From JBBPZA01 sp038330095 (GTDB taxonomy: Bacteria; Actinomycetota; Thermoleophilia; Solirubrobacterales; Solirubrobacteraceae), in the NCBI GenBank assembly GCA_038330095.1, contig JBBQNQ010000014.1:1-50096 (forward strand): 50,096 bases of DNA, in the 5' to 3' direction. The notes below the pieces were generated by a model. It saw only the letters and a list, made by a program, of their open reading frames with translations. It did no database searches and was not told the DNA's origin. The position numbers and the translations under genes were made by a program. This document shows, piece by piece, positions 23,932 to 31,081 of the stretch; position 1 is the first letter of the stretch, and each line of letters begins with the position of its first letter.

Positions 23932-25023
23932 TTAGGCGAGGACGAAGTAGTCGCGGTGCACGGCCTCCTCGGTCGCGCGCGGCATGACCTCGCGGACCTG
24001 GACGGACTGCAAGCCCTTGATCCGTCGCAGCTCGTCGGCCGAGTAGTTGACGATCCCCTTGCCCACGGGCCGGTCACCCGCCGCGATCTCCACCGCATCG
24101 CCCGCGTCGAATTCCCCGGCGACCTCGACGATGCCCACCGGCAGGAGCGAGGTGCCGCCGTCGCGCAGCGCCCGGGCGGCGCCGTCGTCGATCACCACCG
24201 TGCCGTGCGAGGGCTTCGCGTACTTCAGCCACAGCTTGAAGCTGGAGTAGCGCGAGGCGCGCGGCGGGAAGCGCGTCCCGGCCGGCTCGCCGGCGAGAAC
24301 GCGGGGCAGCGCGTCGGGATCCAGGCCCGAGCAGATCACCGTCTCGATGCCGGCGGCGGTCGCCATCTCCGCGGCCAGCACCTTGGAGCGCATCCCGCCC
24401 ATCCCCAGCGGCGAGCTCGAGTGCCCGATCTCGAGCTCGGACAGCGCCTCGAAGTCGGTGACCTCCTCCACCAGCCGCGCGTCCGGGTTCCGGCGGGGAT
24501 CGGCCGTGTGAAGCCCCGCCGTGTCGGTGAGGAGCACCAGCAGGTCGGCCTCGATGAGGATCGCCACCTGGGCGGCGAGAAAGTCGTTGTCGCCGAAGGA
24601 GATCTCGTCGGTTGTCGTCGTGTCGTTCTCGTTGATCACCGGTACCACGCGCCATTCCAGGAGCTTGCGCAGCGTCTGGCGCGCGTTGAGGTAGTGGGTG
24701 CGAGCGCTCATGTCGAAGAACGTCAACAGCACCTGCGCGCTGCGCAGCCCGCGCTCGCGCAGCAGCTCGTCGTAGACGCGGTACAGCTTCCCCTGCCCGA
24801 CCGCGCTCGCCGCCTGCAGCTCGTCGACCGACCGCGGGCGCACCGGCATCTCGAGCAGCCTCATGCCGCGCGCGATCGCCCCCGACGTCACGATCACCGC
24901 GTCGCCGCCGCCTCCCTCGATGGCCGCCGCCTGGTCGCACGCGCGTTCGAGGACGTCGGCGCGCGGCGCCCCGCCCTCGCCGGTCACGATGCTCGAGCCG
25001 AGCTTGATGACGATGCGCGCCAT
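23932..25023 (-). CDS. proB: Glutamate 5-kinase
   Basis: A 363-aa enzyme with an amino-acid-kinase domain (VIKLGSSIVTGEGGAPRADV, IVTSGAIARGMRLLEMPVRP, PVINENDTTTTDEISFGDND, MGGMRSKVLAAEMATAAG) and a C-terminal PUA domain (about 275-355). It phosphorylates glutamate, the first and feedback-controlled step to proline. The start ATG at 25023 has TAACCT 9 bases upstream, so it may have its own promoter after the methyltransferase gene. Confidence 0.97.
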   Translation of the reverse strand: MARIVIKLGSSIVTGEGGAPRADVLERACDQAAAIEGGGGDAVIVTSGAIARGMRLLEMPVRPRSVDELQAASAVGQGKLYRVYDELLRERGLRSAQVLLTFFDMSARTHYLNARQTLRKLLEWRVVPVINENDTTTTDEISFGDNDFLAAQVAILIEADLLVLLTDTAGLHTADPRRNPDARLVEEVTDFEALSELEIGHSSSPLGMGGMRSKVLAAEMATAAGIETVICSGLDPDALPRVLAGEPAGTRFPPRASRYSSFKLWLKYAKPSHGTVVIDDGAARALRDGGTSLLPVGIVEVAGEFDAGDAVEIAAGDRPVGKGIVNYSADELRRIKGLQSVQVREVMPRATEEAVHRDYFVLA

Positions 25024-25032
25024 GGGCCGCGC

Positions 25033-25038
25033 AGGTTA
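25033..25038 (-). promoter_or_regulatory. -10-like TAACCT before proB
   Basis: TAACCT on the minus strand ends 9 bases before the proB ATG and lies just after the stop of the methyltransferase gene. Confidence 0.38.
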
Positions 25039-25050
25039 GACGCGCGTTGC

Positions 25051-25927
25051 CTACGGCACGCGTGCGTGCGCGATGCCGCCGAAGCCGTAGACGCGGCCCG
25101 CCGGGCGCCCGTCCGAGCCGGTCAGGTAGCGCTCGGCGTCCTTCGGGGACAGGTCGGATTCGAGCTCCAGACCGCGCTCGGACAGGTAGCCGGCCACCCC
25201 GTCGCGCGGGATGCCCGAGCGGAAGGCCTCGCCCTTGGCGGCGACGTGGCGGCTCAGCTCGCCGGCCCCGAAGAAAGCCCTCGGGGTGCTCGAGCGCCTC
25301 GCGCCACATGTAGTCGAAGGCCAGCGAGGAGCCCGGGGCCTGCTCGGCCACCCAGCGCAGCACGGTGCCGACCGCCTCCTCGGGCAGGTAGGGGGCGACG
25401 CCCGAGAGCAGGAAGAGCGCCGGCGCGGCGCCGTCGTAGCCCGCCCGCGCCAGGCGCTCACCGAAGTCGTCCGCGGTGAAGTCGGCCTGCACGAAGGCGA
25501 CGTGCTCGGGCACGGCGCCGAAGATCCCGACCAGCCGCTCGCGCTTGATGCGCGCAGTGACCGGATGGTCGACCTCGAAGACGCGAGCTTCCGCGAGGAC
25601 GTCGCCCATCCGGTAGGCGCGCGAGTCGAAGCCCGCGCCGAGCAGCACGAGCTGGCACACGCCGCCCCCTGCCTCCTGGCGCACGAGCTCGTCCATGTAG
25701 CGCGTCCGGCAGTTCTCATACCAGTAGGCCCCGGGCAGCCGGCGCTCGACGAGCTTGGGGAGCAGCCGACGAAAGCCCGGCACGCGTACGAGCGACATTC
25801 GCGACCCGGGGGCGATGAAGTGCTCGGCGAGGGTGTCGGGGCCGCGCAGCGCCGGATCGGGCTCGGCGGCCGCCGCCGCGCGCAGCGCCGCGGCGCCCTC
25901 GGCCGTGCTGTCGCGGTCGAGTGCCAC
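25051..25927 (-). pseudogene. Class I SAM-dependent methyltransferase (TIGR00027-like), frameshifted
   Basis: Two overlapping frames together give a leucine-carboxyl-methyltransferase-like protein of about 290 aa. The N-terminal frame (GTG at 25927) covers GSRMSLVRVPGFRRLLPKLV, VLLGAGFDSRAYRMGDV (SAM-binding) and FEVDHPVTARIKRERL. After EHPEG the product continues in another frame as FFGAGELSRHVAAKGEAF and ends YGFGGIAHARVP. One extra base in the TTTCTT run (plus strand 25271-25276) explains the switch. It may be a sequencing or assembly indel, or a real inactivating mutation. Everything else is intact. It sits between obg and proB, where this gene is not part of the conserved order. The methylated substrate is unknown. 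Confidence 0.75.
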
Positions 25928-25940
25928 CCGGCCGGCGACC

Positions 25941-27224
25941 CTACTCGGGGTCGAGGTCGAAGGCCACGCCGGCGATCTCGACGTCGTCGCCGGCCTCGAA
26001 GCCCTGCGCGCGCAGCGCGTCGATCACCCCGAGCCCGCGCAGGCGCTGCTCGATGTAGGCAAGCGCCTCCTCGTTGTCGAGATCGTGGCGGGCGACGAGC
26101 CGCTCGATGCCTCGCCCGGCAACGCGGTAGCCGCCCTCCGGCGCGCGCTCCACGCGCCACCCGCGGTCCGCCGCGGGCCTGAACACCCGGTGCTCGGCGA
26201 GGTCGTCAGCCGGCGCCTCGAGCGCGGCGGGCGGCTCCTCGGGCATGCGGCGAAAGACCTCGTCGACGAGCTCGTCCAGGCCCGCCCCCGTGGCCGAGGA
26301 GGTGACGAGCACGGGGGTGTCGCCCAGCCGCTCGCGCCACTGCACGGCGGCCCGGTCCGCCTCCTCGGCGGGCACGAGGTCCGCCTTGGACAGAGCGAGG
26401 ATGCGAGGCAGGCCGGCCAGCCGGGGGTCGTGGCTCTCGAGCTCGCCCTCCACGGTGGCAAAGCTCGCGGCGGGATCGGAGCCGTCGAGCGGGGCGAGGT
26501 CGAGCACGTGGACCAGCAGCCGCGTGCGCTCGACGTGGGCGAGGAAGTCGTGGCCGAGGCCGGCGCCGTCGCTGGCGCCCTCGATCAATCCCGGGATGTC
26601 GGCGAGCACGAGCTGGCGCCCCGAGCGCTCGGCCGTCCCGAGCACCGGCTCGAGCGTCGTGAAGGGATAGCCGGCGACCTTGGGCTGTGCGCGGGTAACG
26701 CGCGCGAGCAGCGAGGACTTGCCGGCATTGGGAAGCCCCACCAGGCCGACGTCGGCCAGCAGCTTGAGGCGCAGCTCGATCCATCCCTCGTCGCCCGCCA
26801 GCCCGCGCTCGGCCATCCGTGGAGCCTGGCGCGTAGGGCCGGCAAAGCGCTTGTTGCCCCGCCCGCCCGAGCCTCCGCGAGCGACGACCGCGCTCTGACC
26901 CGGATGGACGAGGTCGAAGCGCTCGCCCTCGAGCCCGTCGACCACGGTTCCCGGCGGAACCCGTATCTCCAGCGTGCCGCCGTCCGCCCCGTGGCGAAGC
27001 GACCCCTCCCCGTGGCGCCCGCGCGGCGCCTTCCAGTGCGCCCGGCGGCGGAAGCCCTGCAGGTCGCGCAGCGACGCGTCGCAGTGGAGCACCACCTCTC
27101 CCCCCCGACCGCCATCGCCGCCGTCGGGCCCGCCGCGCGGCACGTGCGCCTCGCGGCGGAAGCTGACGACCCCGTCGCCGCCGCGGCCACCCTGAACGAA
27201 GATTCGCGCGCGATCGTGCAGCAT
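25941..27224 (-). CDS. obg: Obg family GTPase (CgtA)
   Basis: About 427 aa with the three Obg domains: the Gly-rich OBG fold (MLHDRARIFVQGGRGGDGVV, HGADGGTLEIRVPPGT), the G domain (G1 GLPNAGKSS, G3 DIPGLIEGA, G4 SKAD in place of NKxD) and a C-terminal OCT domain (about 350-425: GWRVERAPEGGYRVAG). It acts in 50S assembly and the stringent response. The ATG at 27224 fits the family N-terminus; ATG 27236 is 12 bases upstream and the frame extends spuriously to 27317. In most actinobacteria obg directly follows rpmA; here an island of about 3.3 kb separates them. Confidence 0.96.
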   Translation of the reverse strand: MLHDRARIFVQGGRGGDGVVSFRREAHVPRGGPDGGDGGRGGEVVLHCDASLRDLQGFRRRAHWKAPRGRHGEGSLRHGADGGTLEIRVPPGTVVDGLEGERFDLVHPGQSAVVARGGSGGRGNKRFAGPTRQAPRMAERGLAGDEGWIELRLKLLADVGLVGLPNAGKSSLLARVTRAQPKVAGYPFTTLEPVLGTAERSGRQLVLADIPGLIEGASDGAGLGHDFLAHVERTRLLVHVLDLAPLDGSDPAASFATVEGELESHDPRLAGLPRILALSKADLVPAEEADRAAVQWRERLGDTPVLVTSSATGAGLDELVDEVFRRMPEEPPAALEAPADDLAEHRVFRPAADRGWRVERAPEGGYRVAGRGIERLVARHDLDNEEALAYIEQRLRGLGVIDALRAQGFEAGDDVEIAGVAFDLDPE

Positions 27225-27270
27225 TGCTCCGTCCATCCTGGCAGCGACCCCCGAAAGAGGCACGGAAACC

Positions 27271-27960
27271 ATGCCCGACTCCCCCGTCTTCCTGATCACC
27301 GGCGCCTCGACCGGCATCGGCGCCCAGACCGCCCGGCGTGCGGCGCTCGAGGGTTACCGGCTCGTCCTCGCAGCCCGCAGCGAGGACAAGATAGGCGCGC
27401 TCGCCGAGGAGCTCGGCGGCGACGGAAAGGCGCTCGCGCTGCGCTGCGACGTGACCGAGTGGGATGACCAGCGCGCGCTGGTGGACCGCGCGCTCGAGGC
27501 CTTCGGCCGCGTCGACGTCGCCTTCGCCAACGCGGGCTTCGGCGCGGCGCGCGGGTTCACCAAGGAGTCGCCCGAGCAGTGGCGCGAGATGGTCCTCACC
27601 AACGTCTACGGCGCCGCGCTTACCGTCCGCGCGACAATCGACCACCTCCGGCAGTCCAAGGGCCACCTCCTGCTCACCGGGTCGGTCGCGGGGCGCCGCG
27701 CGCTGCCCGGCTCGCTCTACAGCGCGACCAAGTGGGCAGTGACGGCGATGGGCGAGGCCGCTCGCCAGGAGCTCAACGGCAGCGGTGTGCGCGTCACGCT
27801 GATCGAGCCCGGGATGGTCGACACGCCGTTCTTCGACAACCGCCCGACCGGCGCGCTGGAGGCCGACGACGTCGCGCGCGCGGTCATGTACGCGGTCTCC
27901 CAGCCGCCCCACGTCGACGTCAACGAGATCCTCGTCCGCCCGACCGCCCAGGAGGGGTGA
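27271..27960 (+). CDS. Short-chain dehydrogenase/reductase
   Basis: A 229-aa classical SDR with a Rossmann fold. The cofactor motif TGASTGIG is at residues 10-17, NAG at about 91-93, and the catalytic Ser-Tyr-Lys as TGSVAGRRALPGSLYSATKW. An Arg in the second strand region (LAARSEDK) suggests NADP(H). The substrate is unknown. AAAGAGG precedes the ATG. It is divergent from obg and convergent, with a 2-base gap, with the small membrane protein gene. Confidence 0.92.
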   Translation: MPDSPVFLITGASTGIGAQTARRAALEGYRLVLAARSEDKIGALAEELGGDGKALALRCDVTEWDDQRALVDRALEAFGRVDVAFANAGFGAARGFTKESPEQWREMVLTNVYGAALTVRATIDHLRQSKGHLLLTGSVAGRRALPGSLYSATKWAVTAMGEAARQELNGSGVRVTLIEPGMVDTPFFDNRPTGALEADDVARAVMYAVSQPPHVDVNEILVRPTAQEG

Positions 27961-27962
27961 GC

Positions 27963-28169
27963 CTACGGACGCCGCCGGAAGCGTCGCCGTGGCCCCGGGC
28001 GTGACCCGCCCTCACGCGGCCTTTCACGCTCGCGCCGCTCGCGCTCGCGGTCGCGGTCCTCTCCACGACCGATGACGTAGAAGATGGCCGAGACGGCGAC
28101 GACCATCACCACCCCGGCAAGCGCGAGAACCACGGCGGTCGCGGCGGTGGAGTCGGCGAGCAGGGTCAC
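27963..28169 (-). CDS. Small membrane protein with highly charged tail
   Basis: A 68-aa protein with one membrane helix (TAVVLALAGVVMVVAVSAIFYV) followed by an Arg/Glu-rich tail (GEDRDRERERRERERPREGG) that ends in a basic stretch. By the positive-inside rule the tail is cytoplasmic and could bind nucleic acid or phospholipid; no family is recognised. The start is GTG; TACACC, one base off the TANNNT element, lies 6 bases upstream. Confidence 0.55.
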   Translation of the reverse strand: MTLLADSTAATAVVLALAGVVMVVAVSAIFYVIGRGEDRDRERERRERERPREGGSRPGPRRRFRRRP

Positions 28170-28223
28170 GACACGGGTGTACCCGCGCAGGCCTGCCGCG
28201 CTTCCTCAGCGGACCGCTCCTTC

Positions 28224-29312
28224 TCACGCGCCGGAAAGCTGGGCGAGGTGGTCACGCAGACCGGCACCGTACGCGGTCGGGCTCCCTGAGTAGTCGGTGA
28301 TCAGCGCGGGTCCGCTGCGGCAGTCCCAGGTGTCCCAGGTCCAGCCCAGATAGCTCGCGCCGCGGGCGTCCAGCCAGCTCATGAGGGGAGTGACGTAGCC
28401 CGTCGCGCAGTCGTTCTCGCCGATCTCCCCGGTCACCACCGGCACCTGCGCGAGCGTCGGCGCGACGTTCGCGTCCCAGCAGGCGACGCTCGAGCATGAG
28501 CTGAAGTTGTAGCTGTGCCACGACGCCGCCACCTGGTTGGCGCTGTCGAGCGGGCGGTACTGGAGCCAGCGCGAGAGCGTGCCCGAGTACTGCACGCCGC
28601 CGACCATCACCACGTTGCGCGCACCCGACGCGCGCACCGCATCGAGCATGTCCTGCATGCCCGCCGCCTGATAGTCCCACGATCGACCGCTCTGATCGAC
28701 GAGCAGTCCCGAGCACGCGCTGCCGCCGTCGCGCACGCAGGTCCAGGCGGCGGTCGAGTCGCGGTTGGAGTCGGGATAGGGCTCGTTGAACAGGTCGAAG
28801 ACGACCGAGCGGTTGGCCTTGTAGGCGGCCCCGACCTGCGACCAGAAGGCCAGCGCGTGGTCGCGGTCGGGCATCGGCAGCTGCAAGTTGGCGGGCGTGG
28901 CGCCTGGCGCCGCCCAATGGAGGTCGAGGATCGCCACGAGGCCCGCAGCGTTCAGGCGCCCGACATAGTCCGCGATCGCAGCCCGATAGCTCGCGCCGCC
29001 GTACTGGGAGGGCACGCCGTTGATCCCCAGCCAGCAGTCCTCGTTGAGCGGGACGCGCACGGCGTTGGCGTGCCAGGAGGCGATCGCCTTGACCGACGCG
29101 GCATCGCTGGGGCCGTCGAAGATCCCCCAGCCCTGGATGCAGGCGTACTCCGTGCCTGAGCGATTGACCCCCAGGAGCCGCAACGGCTTTCCGTCCCCGC
29201 CTACCAGCGTGCTGCCGCTCACGCTCACCGCCGGCGCGCACCCTGCGACCCCGAGCGCACCGGCGCACACCACGCCCATCGCTACGCGCCTCAGGAGAGA
29301 GCGGAGTCCCAC
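28224..29312 (-). CDS. GH5-type cellulase-like lipoprotein
   Basis: A 362-aa secreted glycoside hydrolase. The signal peptide ends in a lipobox (VAGC, Cys25). The TIM-barrel of family GH5 follows: GVNRSGTEYACIQGWGIFDG, NAVRVPLNEDCW, AILDLHWAAPG, acid/base Glu177 in DLFNEPYP and nucleophile Glu296 in VVTGEIGEN. Several Cys pairs suggest disulfides outside the cell. GH5 enzymes cut beta-1,4-glucans or mannans; the substrate here is not predictable. TACGGT lies 9 bases before the GTG start. It belongs to the island between obg and rpmA. Confidence 0.88.
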   Translation of the reverse strand: MGLRSLLRRVAMGVVCAGALGVAGCAPAVSVSGSTLVGGDGKPLRLLGVNRSGTEYACIQGWGIFDGPSDAASVKAIASWHANAVRVPLNEDCWLGINGVPSQYGGASYRAAIADYVGRLNAAGLVAILDLHWAAPGATPANLQLPMPDRDHALAFWSQVGAAYKANRSVVFDLFNEPYPDSNRDSTAAWTCVRDGGSACSGLLVDQSGRSWDYQAAGMQDMLDAVRASGARNVVMVGGVQYSGTLSRWLQYRPLDSANQVAASWHSYNFSSCSSVACWDANVAPTLAQVPVVTGEIGENDCATGYVTPLMSWLDARGASYLGWTWDTWDCRSGPALITDYSGSPTAYGAGLRDHLAQLSGA

Positions 29313-29321
29313 TGTGAGGCG

Positions 29322-29327
29322 ACCGTA
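29322..29327 (-). promoter_or_regulatory. -10-like TACGGT before the GH5 gene
   Basis: TACGGT on the minus strand ends 9 bases before the GTG at 29312. Confidence 0.38.
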
Positions 29328-29381
29328 GGCAGTGGCCAGCTCGCCGCCATGGCCGGTAGACGGATATACGACGCGGAGCGG

Positions 29382-29387
29382 TAAAGT
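29382..29387 (+). promoter_or_regulatory. Candidate -10 TAAAGT for the propeller gene
   Basis: TAAAGT lies 59 bases before the ATG at 29447, in the 134-base divergent gap. Unlike most genes here this one also has a Shine-Dalgarno-like GAGAAAGG, so a leadered transcript is plausible. Confidence 0.3.
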
Positions 29388-29446
29388 GCGCCGGCGACCG
29401 GGGCGTCTCCGGGCCGCGCGTCAAGCCATCCTCGAGAAAGGTTTCC

Positions 29447-30466
29447 ATGCGAAGGATCTCCCCTGTCGCGTGCCTGGCGGTCGCCGCCGGCGCATGCGCC
29501 GCACCCACCGCCCAGGCCCAGGGGCCACCGCCGCCGGTCGCCGCGAACGGCGCGCGGGTCATCACCCTGGGCTCGGGCATCCCGACCCCCACTTCGTTCG
29601 CCTTCGGCACCAAGAAGACGGTGTTCGTCGGCGCCAACGGCCCTGAGTCGATGGGCCGCCTCGTCGCGTCGGCCGCCGCAGCCAAGGGCGGCGTCTGGGT
29701 CGTCAAGGGCGGACAGGCGAGCCGCGTGCCCGCGACGCCGTCGAGCGTCTTCGGGCTGGCGTGGCGCAAGGGCGTGCTCTACGCCACCTCGGGCAGGATC
29801 ATCTACGCCTTGCGCGGGTGGGACGGCTCCCGGTTCGCGAGCAAGGACGTCGTCTACAAGGGACCCAAGGGCTTCCCGGGACTGAACGGCATCGCCTTCG
29901 GGCCTGACGGGCGCCTATACACCGGCGTCTCGCTCGCCGGCGAGGCCTTCGACGCCAAGCTGTCCCCCGCCCCGCTGGCCAACTCCGTGCTCTCGATGAA
30001 GTCCGACGGTACGGACGTGAAGGTGTTCGCCACACGCCTGCGCCAGCCCTGGCAGCTCACGTTCGTCAAGGGGATCGCCGAGCCGTTCGGGACCGACCTG
30101 GGTCAGGACAACCTCGGCAACACCAAGCCGCCGGACTACATCCTTCGCTACCGCGAGGGCGACAACTACGGCTTCGCGAAGTGCAACTGGGTCAAGCCCA
30201 GCAGGTGCACGACCTTCGCCAAGCCGCTGCAGCTGCTGCCGGCGCACAGCTCCCCGATGGGGATCGGTTCGCTGGGCAACACGCTGTACGTCGCGCTGTT
30301 CGGCGGCCGCACCGGCTCACCGGAGGTCGTCTCCCTGCCCGCCTCGGGCGGGACGGTCAGCTCGGTGCTGAGCGGCTTCGTAGCCCCCGTCGTGGCGCTC
30401 GCCGCGCGCAAGGGCCACGTCTACACCGGAGACCTCACGGGAACGATCTACCGCGTGAAGGTCTGA
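29447..30466 (+). CDS. Secreted beta-propeller-like protein
   Basis: A 339-aa exported protein. A signal peptide (MRRISPVACLAVAAGACAAP to AQA) is followed by repeated four-stranded-type units with Gly/Asp turns: PTSFAFGTKKTVFVGANG, VFGLAWRKGVLYATSG, GLNGIAFGPDGRLYTGVS, GIGSLGNTLYVALFGG and VALAARKGHVYTGDLTG. This pattern resembles SMP-30/glucose-sorbosone-dehydrogenase-like propellers, but no PQQ or metal ligands can be assigned. CNW and RCTT cysteines may form a disulfide. It ends at a strong bidirectional hairpin shared with rpmA. Confidence 0.78.
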   Translation: MRRISPVACLAVAAGACAAPTAQAQGPPPPVAANGARVITLGSGIPTPTSFAFGTKKTVFVGANGPESMGRLVASAAAAKGGVWVVKGGQASRVPATPSSVFGLAWRKGVLYATSGRIIYALRGWDGSRFASKDVVYKGPKGFPGLNGIAFGPDGRLYTGVSLAGEAFDAKLSPAPLANSVLSMKSDGTDVKVFATRLRQPWQLTFVKGIAEPFGTDLGQDNLGNTKPPDYILRYREGDNYGFAKCNWVKPSRCTTFAKPLQLLPAHSSPMGIGSLGNTLYVALFGGRTGSPEVVSLPASGGTVSSVLSGFVAPVVALAARKGHVYTGDLTGTIYRVKV

Positions 30467-30470
30467 GCAA

Positions 30471-30503
30471 AGGGGCCGGCCGCCACCAGGGCGGCCGGCC
30501 TCT
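30471..30503. terminator. Strong bidirectional hairpin between propeller gene and rpmA
   Basis: GGCCGGCCGCC (30474-30484) and GGCGGCCGGCC (30490-30500) form a perfect 11-bp stem with loop ACCAG, extendable to 14 pairs. It lies between two convergent genes and includes two bases of the rpmA stop codon. There is no U-tract. Confidence 0.65.
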
Positions 30504-30774
30504 AGCTGTCTGAAGGAGAAGCAGCGGCAGCGTCCACCGACACCACACGCCCGCGCCGCCCGCGAGCGAAAACCACCGTCCCCGCCGAGCGCGCGTAAAG
30601 GGTGTCGTCCTTCCCGATTCCCACCCCATCGCCCGGCCGGAAGCGTGTCCCGCGCTGGCGCACGATTATCTCGCCGCCGGTGACCGTCTGGCCGGCGAAA
30701 ACCTTCACGCCCAGGCGCTTGGCGTTCGAGTCGCGGCCGTTGCGGCTGGAGCCCAGCCCCTTCTTATGCGCCAT
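30502..30774 (-). CDS. rpmA: 50S ribosomal protein L27
   Basis: A 90-aa L27 with the conserved N-terminus MAHKKGLGSSRNGRDSNAKR, which reaches the peptidyl-transferase centre, and GGEIIVRQRGTRFRPGDGVG. It lacks the cleavable N-terminal extension of Firmicutes. The tail AAAASPSDS is a little longer than usual. The start overlaps the rplU stop by 11 bases, so translation is coupled. Confidence 0.98.
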   Translation of the reverse strand: MAHKKGLGSSRNGRDSNAKRLGVKVFAGQTVTGGEIIVRQRGTRFRPGDGVGIGKDDTLYARSAGTVVFARGRRGRVVSVDAAAASPSDS

Positions 30775-31081
30775 CCCAGTTCACCTCCGTGACCTCGATG
30801 CGCGTCAGCTCCTGGCGATGGCCCGTGCGACGCTTGTAGCCGCGCTTGGGCTTGAACTTGACCACGCGCAGCTTCTCGCCGCGCTCGTGCCCGAGCACGC
30901 GCGCCGAGACCGTCACCTTGTCCAGGCCGTCTCCGTGCACGACGTCGTCATCGCCGCGGTAGAGCAGCGGCTGGAGCGGCACCGTGGCGCCCTCGTCGGC
31001 GGCCAGGCGCTCGACCAGCAGCCGCTGGCCGGGTTGCACCCGGTACTGCTTGCCTCCGGTCTTGATCACCGCGTAGTTCAT
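30764..31081 (-). CDS. rplU: 50S ribosomal protein L21
   Basis: A 105-aa L21 (MNYAVIKTGGKQYRVQPGQR; VVKFKPKRGYKRRTGHRQEL; LTRIEVTEV), binding 23S rRNA domain I. Its ATG overlaps the rne stop as ATGA, and its 3' end overlaps rpmA by 11 bases, so rne-rplU-rpmA is one translationally linked set. Confidence 0.98.
   Translation of the reverse strand: MNYAVIKTGGKQYRVQPGQRLLVERLAADEGATVPLQPLLYRGDDDVVHGDGLDKVTVSARVLGHERGEKLRVVKFKPKRGYKRRTGHRQELTRIEVTEVNWDGA

Noticed and set aside
23581..25479. 632-codon plus frame opposite proA, proB and the methyltransferase
   Set aside because: It lies antisense to three recognised genes and has shadow-type composition.
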